IMG/VR virus record: IMGVR_UViG_3300010400_000028 | Span: 1 to 45,963 of that record | DNA from: a virus | DNA: 45,963 nt | Direction: 5' to 3' (one strand) | In this document: piece after piece, positions 38,418-45,897 of the stretch | How the letters are laid out: each line of letters begins with the position of its first letter | Position numbering within the stretch: the first letter of the stretch is position 1 | Position numbers and translations under genes: made by a program | Notes under the pieces: model-generated | The model's input: only the letters and a program-made list of their open reading frames with translations | The model's database searches: none | What the model was told of the DNA's origin: nothing

Positions 38418-39242
38418 CTAGCAGCCGAGTCGCACGCCGCGGGCGGCCATGAACGGGACGGGGTCGATCTGCGACCCGAGCACTCCGGAGCTCGTCGCGA
38501 CCTCGAAGTGCAGGTGCGGTCCGGTGACGTCGCCGGTGGCGCCGACGTAGCCGATGACCTGCCCGGCGTCGACGTGTTGCCCGACGGCGACCGCGGTGCG
38601 GGACTGGTGGGCGTAGTGCGTGGACACGTTGCCGTGGTTGACGGTGACGGAGATGCCGTAGCCGGACCAGATCCAGCCGGCGCGGGTGACGGTGCCGGCG
38701 GCCGCGGCGTGGATCGCGACGCCGTAGCCGGCGCCGAGGTCGACGCCCTGGTGGGTGTAGGCGCCGGGGCCGGTCGGGTTCTGCCGCCAGCCGTAGGGCG
38801 AGGTGATGCAGGCGCCGGGTGTGGGGTTGGCCCAGCCGGTCGCCGGCGCGGTTGCGGGCGGCGCTGGTGCCGGCTGGGCCGTCGTGCTCCCGGTAGAGGT
38901 GGAGCACGAGACGGTCAGGCGCTGGCCGAGCAGCACCAGGTAGGGCGGGCTGGAGTCGGCGCTGATGCCGTTGGCGGCGGCCACCTGCTGCCAGTTGTTG
39001 GCGTTGCCGCAGACGCGGGTGGTGATGCGGATGACGCCTTCGCCGGGCTGTGCGGTGGCGGCTGCGTCGGCTGCGGTGGCGATGACCACGACGGTGCGGG
39101 CCCAGCCGGCGCTGCCTGTGGATGGTGCTGTGGATGGTGTGGACAAGCTGCTGGCCGGTGCGGCGTGGGCCGGGCCGGTCTGGGTGGTGATGAGCAGTGC
39201 GGCGGCCGCGAGGGCCACGGCGATGCGTCTACCGGGGGACAT
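38418..39242 (-). CDS. Secreted M23 peptidase with LysM-like segment
   Basis: A 274-residue protein. Sec signal peptide at 1-27 ('RRIAVALAAAALLITTQTGPAHA', AHA-A cleavage). Ser/Thr linker. LysM-like segment around 75-112 ('CGNANNWQQVAAANGIS', 'YLVLLGQRLTVSC'). M23 domain at 140-270 with zinc motif residues in 'SPYGWRQ', 'THQGVDLG' (HxxxD) and 'HLHFEV' (HxH). It should cleave peptidoglycan cross-links in the cell envelope. It is encoded in the early operon, far from the lysin, and could act on the host wall before lysis or prevent superinfection. Its stop is adjacent to the XRE gene. Confidence 0.85.
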   Translation of the reverse strand: MSPGRRIAVALAAAALLITTQTGPAHAAPASSLSTPSTAPSTGSAGWARTVVVIATAADAAATAQPGEGVIRITTRVCGNANNWQQVAAANGISADSSPPYLVLLGQRLTVSCSTSTGSTTAQPAPAPPATAPATGWANPTPGACITSPYGWRQNPTGPGAYTHQGVDLGAGYGVAIHAAAAGTVTRAGWIWSGYGISVTVNHGNVSTHYAHQSRTAVAVGQHVDAGQVIGYVGATGDVTGPHLHFEVATSSGVLGSQIDPVPFMAARGVRLGC

Positions 39243-39871
39243 CAGGTCTCTTTCTCGAGCAGGTCACGCGCCGCGGTGAGGCGGACGAACGTGTCCGGGT
39301 CACCACCCGCGTCTGGATGGGCGCGGCGAGCCGCGGCCCGATACGCCGACGCCCGCAGCTGCGGGTCGCGGCGTACCGCTTCGGGGGTGTGGCCGTTGCC
39401 GGCCCATTCGGCGATCAGTCCGGCCGCCCGCTCGGGGGTCATCTGGTCGGGTCGGGAGGTGATGGCGGTCCAGCCGCGGTACTGCTCGCCGCGGCCGGCG
39501 ACGCCGTACCGGTCGACCTTGCGTAGCGCCTCGAGGCTGAGCGCGATGGCCCGCACGTTGGCCTGCCAGTGTGTGAACCGGTCGGTCGCGTAGACGAGGG
39601 GCCCGTGGCGGGAGTCGAAGCACACCCTGATCGCCGGCGAGAACGGCGTTGCGCGTTCGTAGACCCCGCCGTCCTTGCGGATGTGGCTTTCCATCACGTC
39701 CATCTGCAGCGCCCAGCGGTACTCGCGCTGGGCCCGCGTTTGCAGCGCCTCGATCTCCCGGTTCAGCAGGTCGATCGTGTCGGTCCACGACGCCTTGAAC
39801 GGCGAGGTGATGCGCGGGTTGGTGTGCGGCCCGATCCACGGGTCGAGCGGGCGCACCTGGTAGTAGGTCAC
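39242..39871 (-). CDS. J-domain-like protein
   Basis: A 209-residue protein. The C-terminal 60 residues look like a J-domain end: 'ASAYRAAARRAHPDAGGDPDTFVRLTAARDLLEKE', with the HPD triad and the Phe and Leu positions. The first 140 residues are unlike DnaJ. GTG at 39871 overlaps the stop of the preceding gene (GTGA). J-proteins stimulate host DnaK, which lambda needs for replication; a similar role in the early operon is plausible. Confidence 0.65.
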   Translation of the reverse strand: MTYYQVRPLDPWIGPHTNPRITSPFKASWTDTIDLLNREIEALQTRAQREYRWALQMDVMESHIRKDGGVYERATPFSPAIRVCFDSRHGPLVYATDRFTHWQANVRAIALSLEALRKVDRYGVAGRGEQYRGWTAITSRPDQMTPERAAGLIAEWAGNGHTPEAVRRDPQLRASAYRAAARRAHPDAGGDPDTFVRLTAARDLLEKET

Positions 39872-40176
39872 CGGCTGCTCCGGAAAGCCGGGGCAGCGGG
39901 GCAGGTCGCCCAATGGGTGGTGTGGAGCTTGCCGGCGTGCTGGTCACGCTCGACGGCCTTGACGACGATCGCGACCGGGACCCGGTCGCCGCGGTCGACG
40001 AGCAGGATGGTGCCGGCTGGACTGGGTTCGACGTCGACGGGCGTGTTCTTGCCCTTCGGGGTCTTGGCCCAGATGAGCTGCGCGCCGCACTGTGCGGACA
40101 GGCAGCGCTGCACCGGCCACCGTCGGTCGTCAGGTGGGGGCGCCGGTGGCCGCAGGGCGTCGGGTGAGACAACCAT
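39868..40176 (-). CDS. Small zinc-binding-like hypothetical protein
   Basis: A 102-residue protein. 'QRCLSAQCGAQLIWAKTPKGKNTPVDVEPSPAGTILL' with CxxxxC, and a C-terminal 'HAGKLHTTHWATCPAA'; the Cys and His spacing suggests metal binding. Proteins of this type lie in many actinophage early operons. Overlaps neighbours by TGATG at 40176 and GTGA at 39868-39871. Confidence 0.65.
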   Translation of the reverse strand: MVVSPDALRPPAPPPDDRRWPVQRCLSAQCGAQLIWAKTPKGKNTPVDVEPSPAGTILLVDRGDRVPVAIVVKAVERDQHAGKLHTTHWATCPAAPAFRSSR

Positions 40177-40526
40177 CAGGGCCGCCAGCCCTTCATCCAC
40201 GGCAGGGCCCGCTTGTCGTACGTGAGCCCGTCCTCGTGGGCCCGTACGCCCGGCCACTTGGCCTCGTAGGCGGTGCACAGTTCGCGCGCCTCGGTCTCCA
40301 ACTGGGCCAGGAACTCGTCGTGCGTGAACACGCCCTTGGCCATCAGCAGCTGCGCGAGCGCCGACACCTCGACCCGCAGCAGGATGGTGGTCTCGCGGTG
40401 GTCGCGCACGGCGTCGCTTTCGGGTTCGCCTTTGAGGCGTGTACCGAGCTGCCAGCCGGCGAAGTGGGCCCGCCACTTGACGACGATGTTGAGTGCCGCG
40501 TCGGTGCGCTCGCGCTGGCTGGCCAC
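40176..40526 (-). CDS. Conserved hypothetical early protein
   Basis: A 116-residue, mostly helical protein ('LNIVVKWRAHFAGWQLGTRLKGEPESDAVRDHRETTILLRVEVSALAQLLMAKGVFTHDEFLAQLETEARELCTAYEAKWPG'). No Cys motif. It lies between RusA-linked and J-domain genes. No known activity. Confidence 0.6.
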   Translation of the reverse strand: MASQRERTDAALNIVVKWRAHFAGWQLGTRLKGEPESDAVRDHRETTILLRVEVSALAQLLMAKGVFTHDEFLAQLETEARELCTAYEAKWPGVRAHEDGLTYDKRALPWMKGWRP

Positions 40527-40529
40527 CGG

Positions 40530-40880
40530 TCAGTCCTCGCCCTCGTCGTCGGCCTCGCCGCCGGCCTCGCCGCCGGCGTCCTGGGCTGGGAACAGCGGCT
40601 CCTGCATCGGGTTGCCGGTGCGGGCCTGGAACGCCTTGCGCTGCAGCTTCTTGGCCGACTCGGCCGCGCTGCCCTCCAGCGGCTCGATCTGCATGATGCG
40701 GATGGTGGGCGTCTCGGCGCCGCCGTTGGCGAAGTCGCGCTTGGAGAATCCGACGGCGTACGACACGACCGCGGTGCGGACGGTGGTGGGGTCGTCGAGG
40801 AGGTCCTCGACCATGGCGCCCAACCCGTTGTAGAGCGACGTGTCCTTGCCGAACTTGGCGGAGATGTTGACCTTTGCCAC
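40530..40880 (-). CDS. Conserved hypothetical downstream of RusA
   Basis: A 116-residue protein. GTG at 40880 with GAAAGGAAAG upstream. Contains 'KFGKDTSLYNGLGAMVEDLLDDPTTVRTAVVSYAVGFSKRDF', 'IRIMQIEPLEG' and a very acidic C-terminus. Found next to recombination genes in related actinophages, perhaps as an accessory of RecT or RusA; function unknown. Confidence 0.6.
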   Translation of the reverse strand: MAKVNISAKFGKDTSLYNGLGAMVEDLLDDPTTVRTAVVSYAVGFSKRDFANGGAETPTIRIMQIEPLEGSAAESAKKLQRKAFQARTGNPMQEPLFPAQDAGGEAGGEADDEGED

Positions 40881-40894
40881 TGGGCGCTTTCCTT

Positions 40895-41452
40895 TCAGAG
40901 TTGGACCGGGAACAGCGCCGGCGCGTCGGGCGTCGAGGCTGGGTCTGGGGTGTGCCACAGGAGCACGTCGGCGGCCCGCCAGACGCGGACGATGACGCCG
41001 GGCACGCCGAGCGCGTCGGGGTCCTCGTTCGGGAACACCTTGGCCAGGCGTCGGTAGTCGACGATGCGGGCGTCGTTGCTGTAGACGCCGGCCTCCTGCA
41101 GGGCGTCCTCTGTGGACCGTGCGAGCTTCGACAGGTCGGGCATCTTGTCGGGCCATGTCTTGCGCGACTTGGGTGCGCTGCCCGGCTTGGGCATGGTGAA
41201 CACCATGGTCAGGACGAGGGCCTCGTCGAGGGGGAAGCCGGGCGAGAGGTCGCGGCAGTCGGGCCGGCAGCTGCAGAGGATCTCGCCGACGGCGGCCTGG
41301 CGGACGTTGTCGCGCCAGCCGGGTAGCCGGGGTGACATTTCGACCTGTTGGATGCGGCCGGTGTGTCTGTTGAGGAACGCCTTCTTGCTGCCTTGTGGGG
41401 CGGGGTGGCCGCGCACCACGATGGTCGCGACCGGGTCGACGTCAGCGATCAC
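40895..41452 (-). CDS. rusA: RusA-like Holliday junction resolvase
   Basis: A 185-residue protein with the RusA pattern: N-terminal 'VVRGHPAPQGSKKAFLN', then 'PLDEALVLTMVFTMPKP', and the catalytic core 'MPDLSKLARSTEDALQEAGVYSNDARIVDYRRLAKVF' with conserved Asp residues. A Cys-containing segment ('CSCRPDC') lies in a loop. It cleaves branched DNA in phage recombination. Start GTG overlaps the small gene upstream. Confidence 0.85.
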   Translation of the reverse strand: MIADVDPVATIVVRGHPAPQGSKKAFLNRHTGRIQQVEMSPRLPGWRDNVRQAAVGEILCSCRPDCRDLSPGFPLDEALVLTMVFTMPKPGSAPKSRKTWPDKMPDLSKLARSTEDALQEAGVYSNDARIVDYRRLAKVFPNEDPDALGVPGVIVRVWRAADVLLWHTPDPASTPDAPALFPVQL

Positions 41453-41628
41453 GGCTGCGCCTCCCGTGTAAACAGGAGCTCCTTGATGCGTACATCGGTG
41501 CGGGCGTAGCGGTGCAGCCGCGGCCGGGTGTGCCCGGCGGGGCAGGTGGCCGGGTCGCAGTGCATCACGGCGTGGGTGACGATGGCGGCCTGGCCGGCGC
41601 GGGCCCGGCCTCGGCGTGCGTTACCCAC
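41449..41628 (-). CDS. Small basic protein with Cys pair
   Basis: A 59-residue protein. 'VMHCDPATCPAGHTRPRLHRYARTDVRIKELLF' has a Cys/His group that may bind zinc. GTG at 41628 has GGAGG 6 nt upstream and overlaps the RecT stop. Overlaps rusA by 4 bp. A small accessory between two recombination genes; function unknown. Confidence 0.6.
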   Translation of the reverse strand: MGNARRGRARAGQAAIVTHAVMHCDPATCPAGHTRPRLHRYARTDVRIKELLFTREAQP

Positions 41629-42484
41629 GGTCGGCCTCCGCATCGGCTGGCTGCGCCGCGGCGGGCCAGCCCTGCTCGTCGACGACCTCACCGTCCACCG
41701 TCTCCGGAGCCACGTACGAATCGGGCGGCGCCGGAAGGTCACGCTCCTGCGTGATGCGCGCCGCCTCAGCCTGCGCCCGCAGCTCCTCCCGCCGGAACTC
41801 GGCCGACGTCGGCACCCACTTCTGCAGCTGCCGCACCGCCGACTTGAGCCACATCGACGCCTCGTGCAGCCGCCACGGCGAGTAGTCCGAGTCCGAGCCC
41901 TGCGACGACGTCTTGATCCGGGCGATGTCTGCCCGGTTCAGCACGACGACGCGGGAGGTGGCGCCGTCCTTCATCCGCGCGTACGCGTACACCAGCCGCA
42001 GCGGGCCGCGGTCGTCAGAATCCCAGTCGATCTCGTGCTGCGGCACGTCGTCGACGCCGGGCCGGTAGGCGAACCGGTCGTTGCCGTACACGACCTCGGC
42101 GACGATCGACGACACCGCGCCGGCCCGGTACATGAGCTCGATATGGCCCTGGTATCCGGTGATGCCGAGGATCTCGAGGCGGCCCTTCACCTTGCGGGGC
42201 GTGAGGTAGTACTGCTCGGTGCCGGGTTCGAGGCCCTGCCGGGCGGCGTCGAGGAGGGCGGCGAGGAACGCGCCTGGGTTGTTGGCGGCGGCCTCCTCGA
42301 GTTCGAACCGGCCGGACTGGCCGCGCTTGCCCTTCTTGAGGGCGCCCTGCGCCAGCCGCACCCACGTTTCGGGCTTGACGTGGCTGGGCAGGACCGACGC
42401 GAAGTCGCCCGAGTAGGTGGCGATCATCCCGGCTGGAGTGTTGTCGCGGGTGGCGACGGCGTCGGAAACGGTCTGGCTGGTCAC
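41621..42484 (-). CDS. recT: RecT single-strand annealing protein
   Basis: A 287-residue protein with RecT features: 'MIATYSGDFASVLPSHVKPETWVRLAQGALKKG', 'NPGAFLAALLDAARQGLEPG', 'YYLTPRKVKGRLEILGITGYQGHIELMYRAG', 'YARMKDG' and 'SPWRLHEASMWLKSAVRQLQKWVP'. The C-terminal 50 residues are acidic and Pro-rich. It overlaps the exonuclease gene by ATGA, giving the usual exonuclease-annealing pair. Confidence 0.88.
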   Translation of the reverse strand: MTSQTVSDAVATRDNTPAGMIATYSGDFASVLPSHVKPETWVRLAQGALKKGKRGQSGRFELEEAAANNPGAFLAALLDAARQGLEPGTEQYYLTPRKVKGRLEILGITGYQGHIELMYRAGAVSSIVAEVVYGNDRFAYRPGVDDVPQHEIDWDSDDRGPLRLVYAYARMKDGATSRVVVLNRADIARIKTSSQGSDSDYSPWRLHEASMWLKSAVRQLQKWVPTSAEFRREELRAQAEAARITQERDLPAPPDSYVAPETVDGEVVDEQGWPAAAQPADAEADRG

Positions 42485-43446
42485 TTCGTACTCCTCGTGG
42501 GCAGCAGGTAGTCGCGGCGGTGCGCCGCGACGGTGCGGGTGGATTCGGCCACGTCGGTGACGATGCGGGTGACGACGTGCCGACCGTCCACAGTGGCGCG
42601 GCGGGCGTCGCCCATCTCGGCCCGCAGCAGCGCCTCGTACCGGTCCTTGAGCGCCTCAGCCTTGCGCTTCATCGCCGCCGCGCGCAGGTATCCGGCCGCG
42701 ACCGACGGCGCTACTTCAGCGGTCTCGTCGACGAGCACCGGGTGCAGCTGGCGGACGACGGCGAGAGTTGCCTGGTGGTCGTCGATGGGCGGCGGGTTGC
42801 CGGCCTCGAGCCGTGCCACGAACCGGCGGCCGTGCTCGCGCATGACTGACAGGTCGCGCTCGTCGCGTCGGCCGCGGTAGAGCCGGAACCCGGACGGGCC
42901 GAGCACGGCCAGGTACCAGTCGGCTACATCGAGGACGTCGCACTGCCACTGGACCTGGGCGCGGTAGTGGACGGGGATCTGGTCGGTGCCGTCGTCGCCC
43001 CAGCCGTGCCACGCGCCGGTCCACTTACACTCCAACACGGCCAGCAGCGGCGAGTTGGGGTGCAGCTGGTCGCAGCTGCACGGAAACGGCAGGCCGAGGT
43101 CGCACGGTCCGCAGTTGTTGCGCCAACCGACGACTCGGTCCGGGGTGGCGAGCTGCCATGGCCGGTTGGGATGGGCGACGAGTCCGTAAGCGGCGACGAT
43201 GACGTTCTCGTTGGGGTCGATCTGGTCGGCGGCCCAGTTGGCGATGGCCGGCTCGAGGATGGTGCCGGTGCGCATCTCGTCGCTGGACTCGACCTGCCAG
43301 CCGTTGACCTTCCGCCAGTACAACGAGAACGGCGACTCCCATGGGCTGATGCCGAGCACGGCGGCGATCTCGCTGGCGCCGATGCCGTGGCGGCGGGCCT
43401 CGTGCCACTCCGGTGTGAGCGGCTCCGCGAGCACGACCGCGGTCAT
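42481..43446 (-). CDS. YqaJ-type exonuclease (lambda Exo family)
   Basis: A 321-residue protein. 'EWHEARRHGIGASEIAAVLGISPWESPFSLYWRKVNGW' is the YqaJ N-terminal motif, followed by 'MRTGTILEPAIANWAADQ', 'TPDRVVG' and 'AVLECKWTGAWHGWG' (D..ExK nuclease core) and 'VHYRAQVQWQCDVLDVADWYLAVL'. A Cys-rich insert 'CGPCDLGLPFPCSC' lies before the ExK. It feeds 3' single strands to RecT. ATGA junctions at both ends. Confidence 0.85.
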   Translation of the reverse strand: MTAVVLAEPLTPEWHEARRHGIGASEIAAVLGISPWESPFSLYWRKVNGWQVESSDEMRTGTILEPAIANWAADQIDPNENVIVAAYGLVAHPNRPWQLATPDRVVGWRNNCGPCDLGLPFPCSCDQLHPNSPLLAVLECKWTGAWHGWGDDGTDQIPVHYRAQVQWQCDVLDVADWYLAVLGPSGFRLYRGRRDERDLSVMREHGRRFVARLEAGNPPPIDDHQATLAVVRQLHPVLVDETAEVAPSVAAGYLRAAAMKRKAEALKDRYEALLRAEMGDARRATVDGRHVVTRIVTDVAESTRTVAAHRRDYLLPTRSTK

Positions 43447-43736
43447 CGCGCACCAACCGGCTGCCCGGGGCACCGGCGCTTGGCCAGCGTCGGTGTGTAT
43501 CCCTGTTCGCAGTGCCAGCAGAACGGGGCGGTGATGGTCAGCAGGTTCTCGTGGTCCAGCACCGGCGTGTGGGTGCGGTCGGTCCACTGTTCGGGCTGGA
43601 CACGGAACCCGGTGGACACCATCCACAGGTGGTCGCCGCTGCGCGGGTCGAACTCGGGCAGGCGGTCGACCATCATGGACGGATCGATGTGCTGCTGGTG
43701 GCCGGTACCAGTCCACGCCCGCTGCGGCTCCGTCAT
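43443..43736 (-). CDS. Hypothetical protein with single CxxC
   Basis: A 97-residue protein with 'DRLPEFDPRSGDHLWMVSTGFRVQPEQW' and C-terminal 'FCWHCEQGYTPTLAKRRCPG', a Cys group that may be a zinc site. ATG at 43736 overlaps the upstream stop (ATGA). Precedes the exonuclease in the operon; function unknown. Confidence 0.6.
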   Translation of the reverse strand: MTEPQRAWTGTGHQQHIDPSMMVDRLPEFDPRSGDHLWMVSTGFRVQPEQWTDRTHTPVLDHENLLTITAPFCWHCEQGYTPTLAKRRCPGQPVGAR

Positions 43737-44167
43737 CGGTCGGCCCTCCGTACGGCGCGGGCGTCCTCGTCGGCGAAGCACTTGCCGCACTCGGGCCCGT
43801 CCGGCCCGCCGCAGATCCTGCACCGGCGGCCGAGGATGACCGGCCCGCCATACGGCTGCGGGCAGCACCGCGGCCCGCAGATGTGCTGAGGGTGCCGCCA
43901 GTCCGCCGGCTGCTCGAAGGGCAGCTGGTAGGGCTGAACCGCGTCGTTGGTCCTGGTCGGCGGCGGGCTGCCGGGCGCTCCATCTTGGACGGTCGGGACC
44001 GGGGCCGGGACATGTTCGGGGCCGAGGTCGTCGAACAGGTCATCAAGAGCCGAGTCGATGCGGCCTCGCCACTTCGTTGTGCGCCGCTCCCACCAGGTGA
44101 GCGCCACCAGCGCGGCCAGCAACACCGCGATCACGAGCGGGCCCCACACCTCTGCCCGGGTGATCAT
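43733..44167 (-). CDS. Membrane protein with C-terminal zinc-ribbon-like tail
   Basis: A 144-residue protein. One transmembrane helix at about 8-26 ('WGPLVIAVLLAALVALTWW'), a charged segment, a Pro-rich linker, then a Cys-rich end ('HICGPRCCPQPYGGPVILGRRCRICGGPDGPECGKCF') with at least eight Cys. ATGA overlaps at both ends. Anchoring of a zinc-binding domain at the membrane is an unusual layout; role unknown. Confidence 0.62.
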   Translation of the reverse strand: MITRAEVWGPLVIAVLLAALVALTWWERRTTKWRGRIDSALDDLFDDLGPEHVPAPVPTVQDGAPGSPPPTRTNDAVQPYQLPFEQPADWRHPQHICGPRCCPQPYGGPVILGRRCRICGGPDGPECGKCFADEDARAVRRADR

Positions 44168-44481
44168 GCAGCCACCACCGTGTGGCGCCGCAGCGCCGCC
44201 AGGTCCACATGCGCCCGCGCGGGTGGCACCCACGTCGGCACCGCCCGGTGCCGGCCGACGTACTCACCGCCGGGCCGGGGCCGGTAGAAGAGGCGCGCGG
44301 CGACGGCCAGCTCGGCGGTCTCACCGCGTGGTGCCGGCACGTGCCACATGGCCGGGAGGGCCGTGTCGGTGTTGGTGCGGGCCGGCGGGGCTGGGTTTCC
44401 GCCGGCCCGCCGGGCGCCGGGGAGGCGCTGGCGCCCGTGACCGTCGCCGGGGACGAGGCGACGGAGCTGCTCGAGAATCAT
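44164..44481 (-). CDS. Hypothetical basic protein
   Basis: A 105-residue Arg/Pro-rich protein ('MILEQLRRLVPGDGHGRQRLP', 'ETAELAVAARLFYRPRPGGEYVGRHRAVPTWVPPARAHVDLAALRRHTVVAA'). The ATG at 44481 overlaps the upstream stop (ATGA). No motif; early operon. Confidence 0.55.
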   Translation of the reverse strand: MILEQLRRLVPGDGHGRQRLPGARRAGGNPAPPARTNTDTALPAMWHVPAPRGETAELAVAARLFYRPRPGGEYVGRHRAVPTWVPPARAHVDLAALRRHTVVAA

Positions 44482-44897
44482 CGCAGGGCCCCCAGTTCGT
44501 CGACGGTCGCGATGCGCCGGATCGGGCCGTCGGGGCCGGTGTGGTAAGTCCGCCAGGGTTCGCCCCGGCCGCTGGTCGGGTCCATCAGCCAGGTGGTGCT
44601 GTTCTCGTTGCCGAACGAGAACAGCCGCTTGCCGCTCTGCGTGGACCACAGCTCACCGGGCCTCGGAATGCCGTCGGCCGGCTGCGACCGGGTGATGTTG
44701 AGGCCGACCTGGTGGCGGTTCAACCAGACCTGCGACCGCTTCGGTTCGCCGTCGGGCTGCGGGATTTCGACGTAGAACACGAAGTCGTCCTGATGGGTGT
44801 ACGCGACCCGCACGCCGCGCAGCTGGACGTCGACGACCTCGTCCGGCTGATACGAGTCGGCGTTGTCGGTGGTGGGTGCGATCGTCGTCTCGGACAC
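44478..44897 (-). CDS. Hypothetical early protein
   Basis: A 139-residue protein. 'VVDVQLRGVRVAYTHQDDFVFYVEIPQPDGEPKRSQVWLNRHQVGLNITRSQPADGIPRPGELWSTQSGKRLFSFGNE' is beta-rich. The GTG at 44897 has GAGGGGAC 5 nt before it; a GTG at 44936 would add 13 residues and overlap the sigma factor gene. It lies just after the sigma factor gene; function unknown. Confidence 0.58.
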   Translation of the reverse strand: MSETTIAPTTDNADSYQPDEVVDVQLRGVRVAYTHQDDFVFYVEIPQPDGEPKRSQVWLNRHQVGLNITRSQPADGIPRPGELWSTQSGKRLFSFGNENSTTWLMDPTSGRGEPWRTYHTGPDGPIRRIATVDELGALR

Positions 44898-44925
44898 GAG
44901 GTCCCCTCTCGTCGTCTCGGTCTGG

Positions 44926-45582
44926 TCAGCGGTCACGGTGGGCCGCCACTCGTGGGTCGCGGGCCAGCGCCCGGCACGCCCGGTACTGCAGCGCCTTGAT
45001 CGCGCCCTCCTGCATCCCCATGAGCGCCGCGGTCTCGGCGACCGAGTAGCCCTGCAGGAACCGGAGCACGATGCACTCCTGCTGGTGCTCGTTGAGCTTG
45101 CGGACGGCCGCCAGCAGCGCGGTGTTGGTGAGGTTGTCGACGGCGGTGTTCTCGGGGTTGCCCTCGGTGCTGTGGTCGGCCCGGTCCGGGCTGGTGTCGA
45201 GGACGTCGGCGACGGTGCGCTCGAGGCGGTACCGGCTGGACTTGAAGTGGTCGGCGACGAGGTTGCGGGCGATGGTCACCAGCCACGCGCCGATGTCGCG
45301 GCCCTGCCAGGTGAAGCTGCCAATCCGCTTGAGCGCCCGGAGGAACACGTCGGCGGTGAGGTCCTCGGCCAGCGGGCGGGAGCCGACCCGGAAGTAGATG
45401 AAGCGGAACACGGTGTCGAGGTACCGGTCGTAAAGGGCGGCGAACGCCTCCCCGTCGCCGGCCTGGGCCTGCTGGACCAGCGCCCACGCCTCGGCTGCGG
45501 CGGCGTCGGGTTCGGCTTCCCGCGGGCCCGGGATGCTCGTGCGAAGAGGTTCGGTCCCCAGATCGTTGGGTGTGGTGGACAT
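44926..45582 (-). CDS. ECF-type RNA polymerase sigma factor (BldN-like)
   Basis: A 218-residue protein with complete sigma regions. Region 2 near 38-110 ('GDGEAFAALYDRYLDTVFRFIYFRVGSRPLAEDLTADVFLRALKRIGSFTWQGRDIGAWLVTIARNLVADHFKSSRYRLE'), region 4 near 150-205 ('LLAAVRKLNEHQQECIVLRFLQGYSVAETAALMGMQEGAIKALQYRACRALAR'). The HTH in region 4 resembles actinobacterial BldN-type sigma factors. No anti-sigma gene lies next to it. AAAGGA stands 6 nt before the ATG. It heads the replication-recombination run, and may direct polymerase to a class of phage promoters, or alter host transcription. Confidence 0.9.
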   Translation of the reverse strand: MSTTPNDLGTEPLRTSIPGPREAEPDAAAAEAWALVQQAQAGDGEAFAALYDRYLDTVFRFIYFRVGSRPLAEDLTADVFLRALKRIGSFTWQGRDIGAWLVTIARNLVADHFKSSRYRLERTVADVLDTSPDRADHSTEGNPENTAVDNLTNTALLAAVRKLNEHQQECIVLRFLQGYSVAETAALMGMQEGAIKALQYRACRALARDPRVAAHRDR

Positions 45583-45711
45583 CGGTGGTCCTTTCACTGC
45601 TGTCCGTCGGGTCCCGGGTCGCTGCCCGGGGCCCTTTCTGTTGATGGCCCACCGCCCCGGCGGGATCTGGTCGTGGCTCGGCGCTTGTCCGGCGCCGGGG
45701 CGGCGGGTGGC
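45583..45711. other. Structured leader between Pro-rich and sigma genes
   Basis: 129 bp with two overlapping inverted repeats on the minus strand: CCGCCCCGGCG with CGCCGGGGCGG, about 35 bp apart, and CCCGGG-CAGCGA-CCCGGG near the sigma gene. There is no open frame in it. It could attenuate or stabilise the message before the sigma gene; a promoter is not evident. Confidence 0.4.
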
Positions 45712-45897
45712 TCAGGCGAATCCCGGGTTCGGCGGCGGACCCGGCGGCGGCTTCGGACCAGGGCTCGGCTGCGGCGTCGGCATCGGCGCTGGCCCCGAGG
45801 CCCGCGCGATGCGTCCCGGACCGGCCGGGCCCGGTCGGGGCTGCGTCGGCGCCGGCGTCGGTTCGCTGGGCGGGTTGCTCGGCGGATGCGTCATCAC
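45712..45897 (-). CDS. Pro-rich small protein (spans the circle junction)
   Basis: A 61-residue protein, about 40 percent Pro, with PP and PxP patches and no hydrophobic helix; predicted to be disordered. GTG at 45897 overlaps the excisionase-like stop (seen in the left copy at 54-57) and has GAGGAG 6 nt upstream; an ATG follows one codon later. Its 5' end lies in the terminal repeat. The function is unknown; such peptides can be linkers or simple small early proteins. Confidence 0.55.
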   Translation of the reverse strand: MMTHPPSNPPSEPTPAPTQPRPGPAGPGRIARASGPAPMPTPQPSPGPKPPPGPPPNPGFA

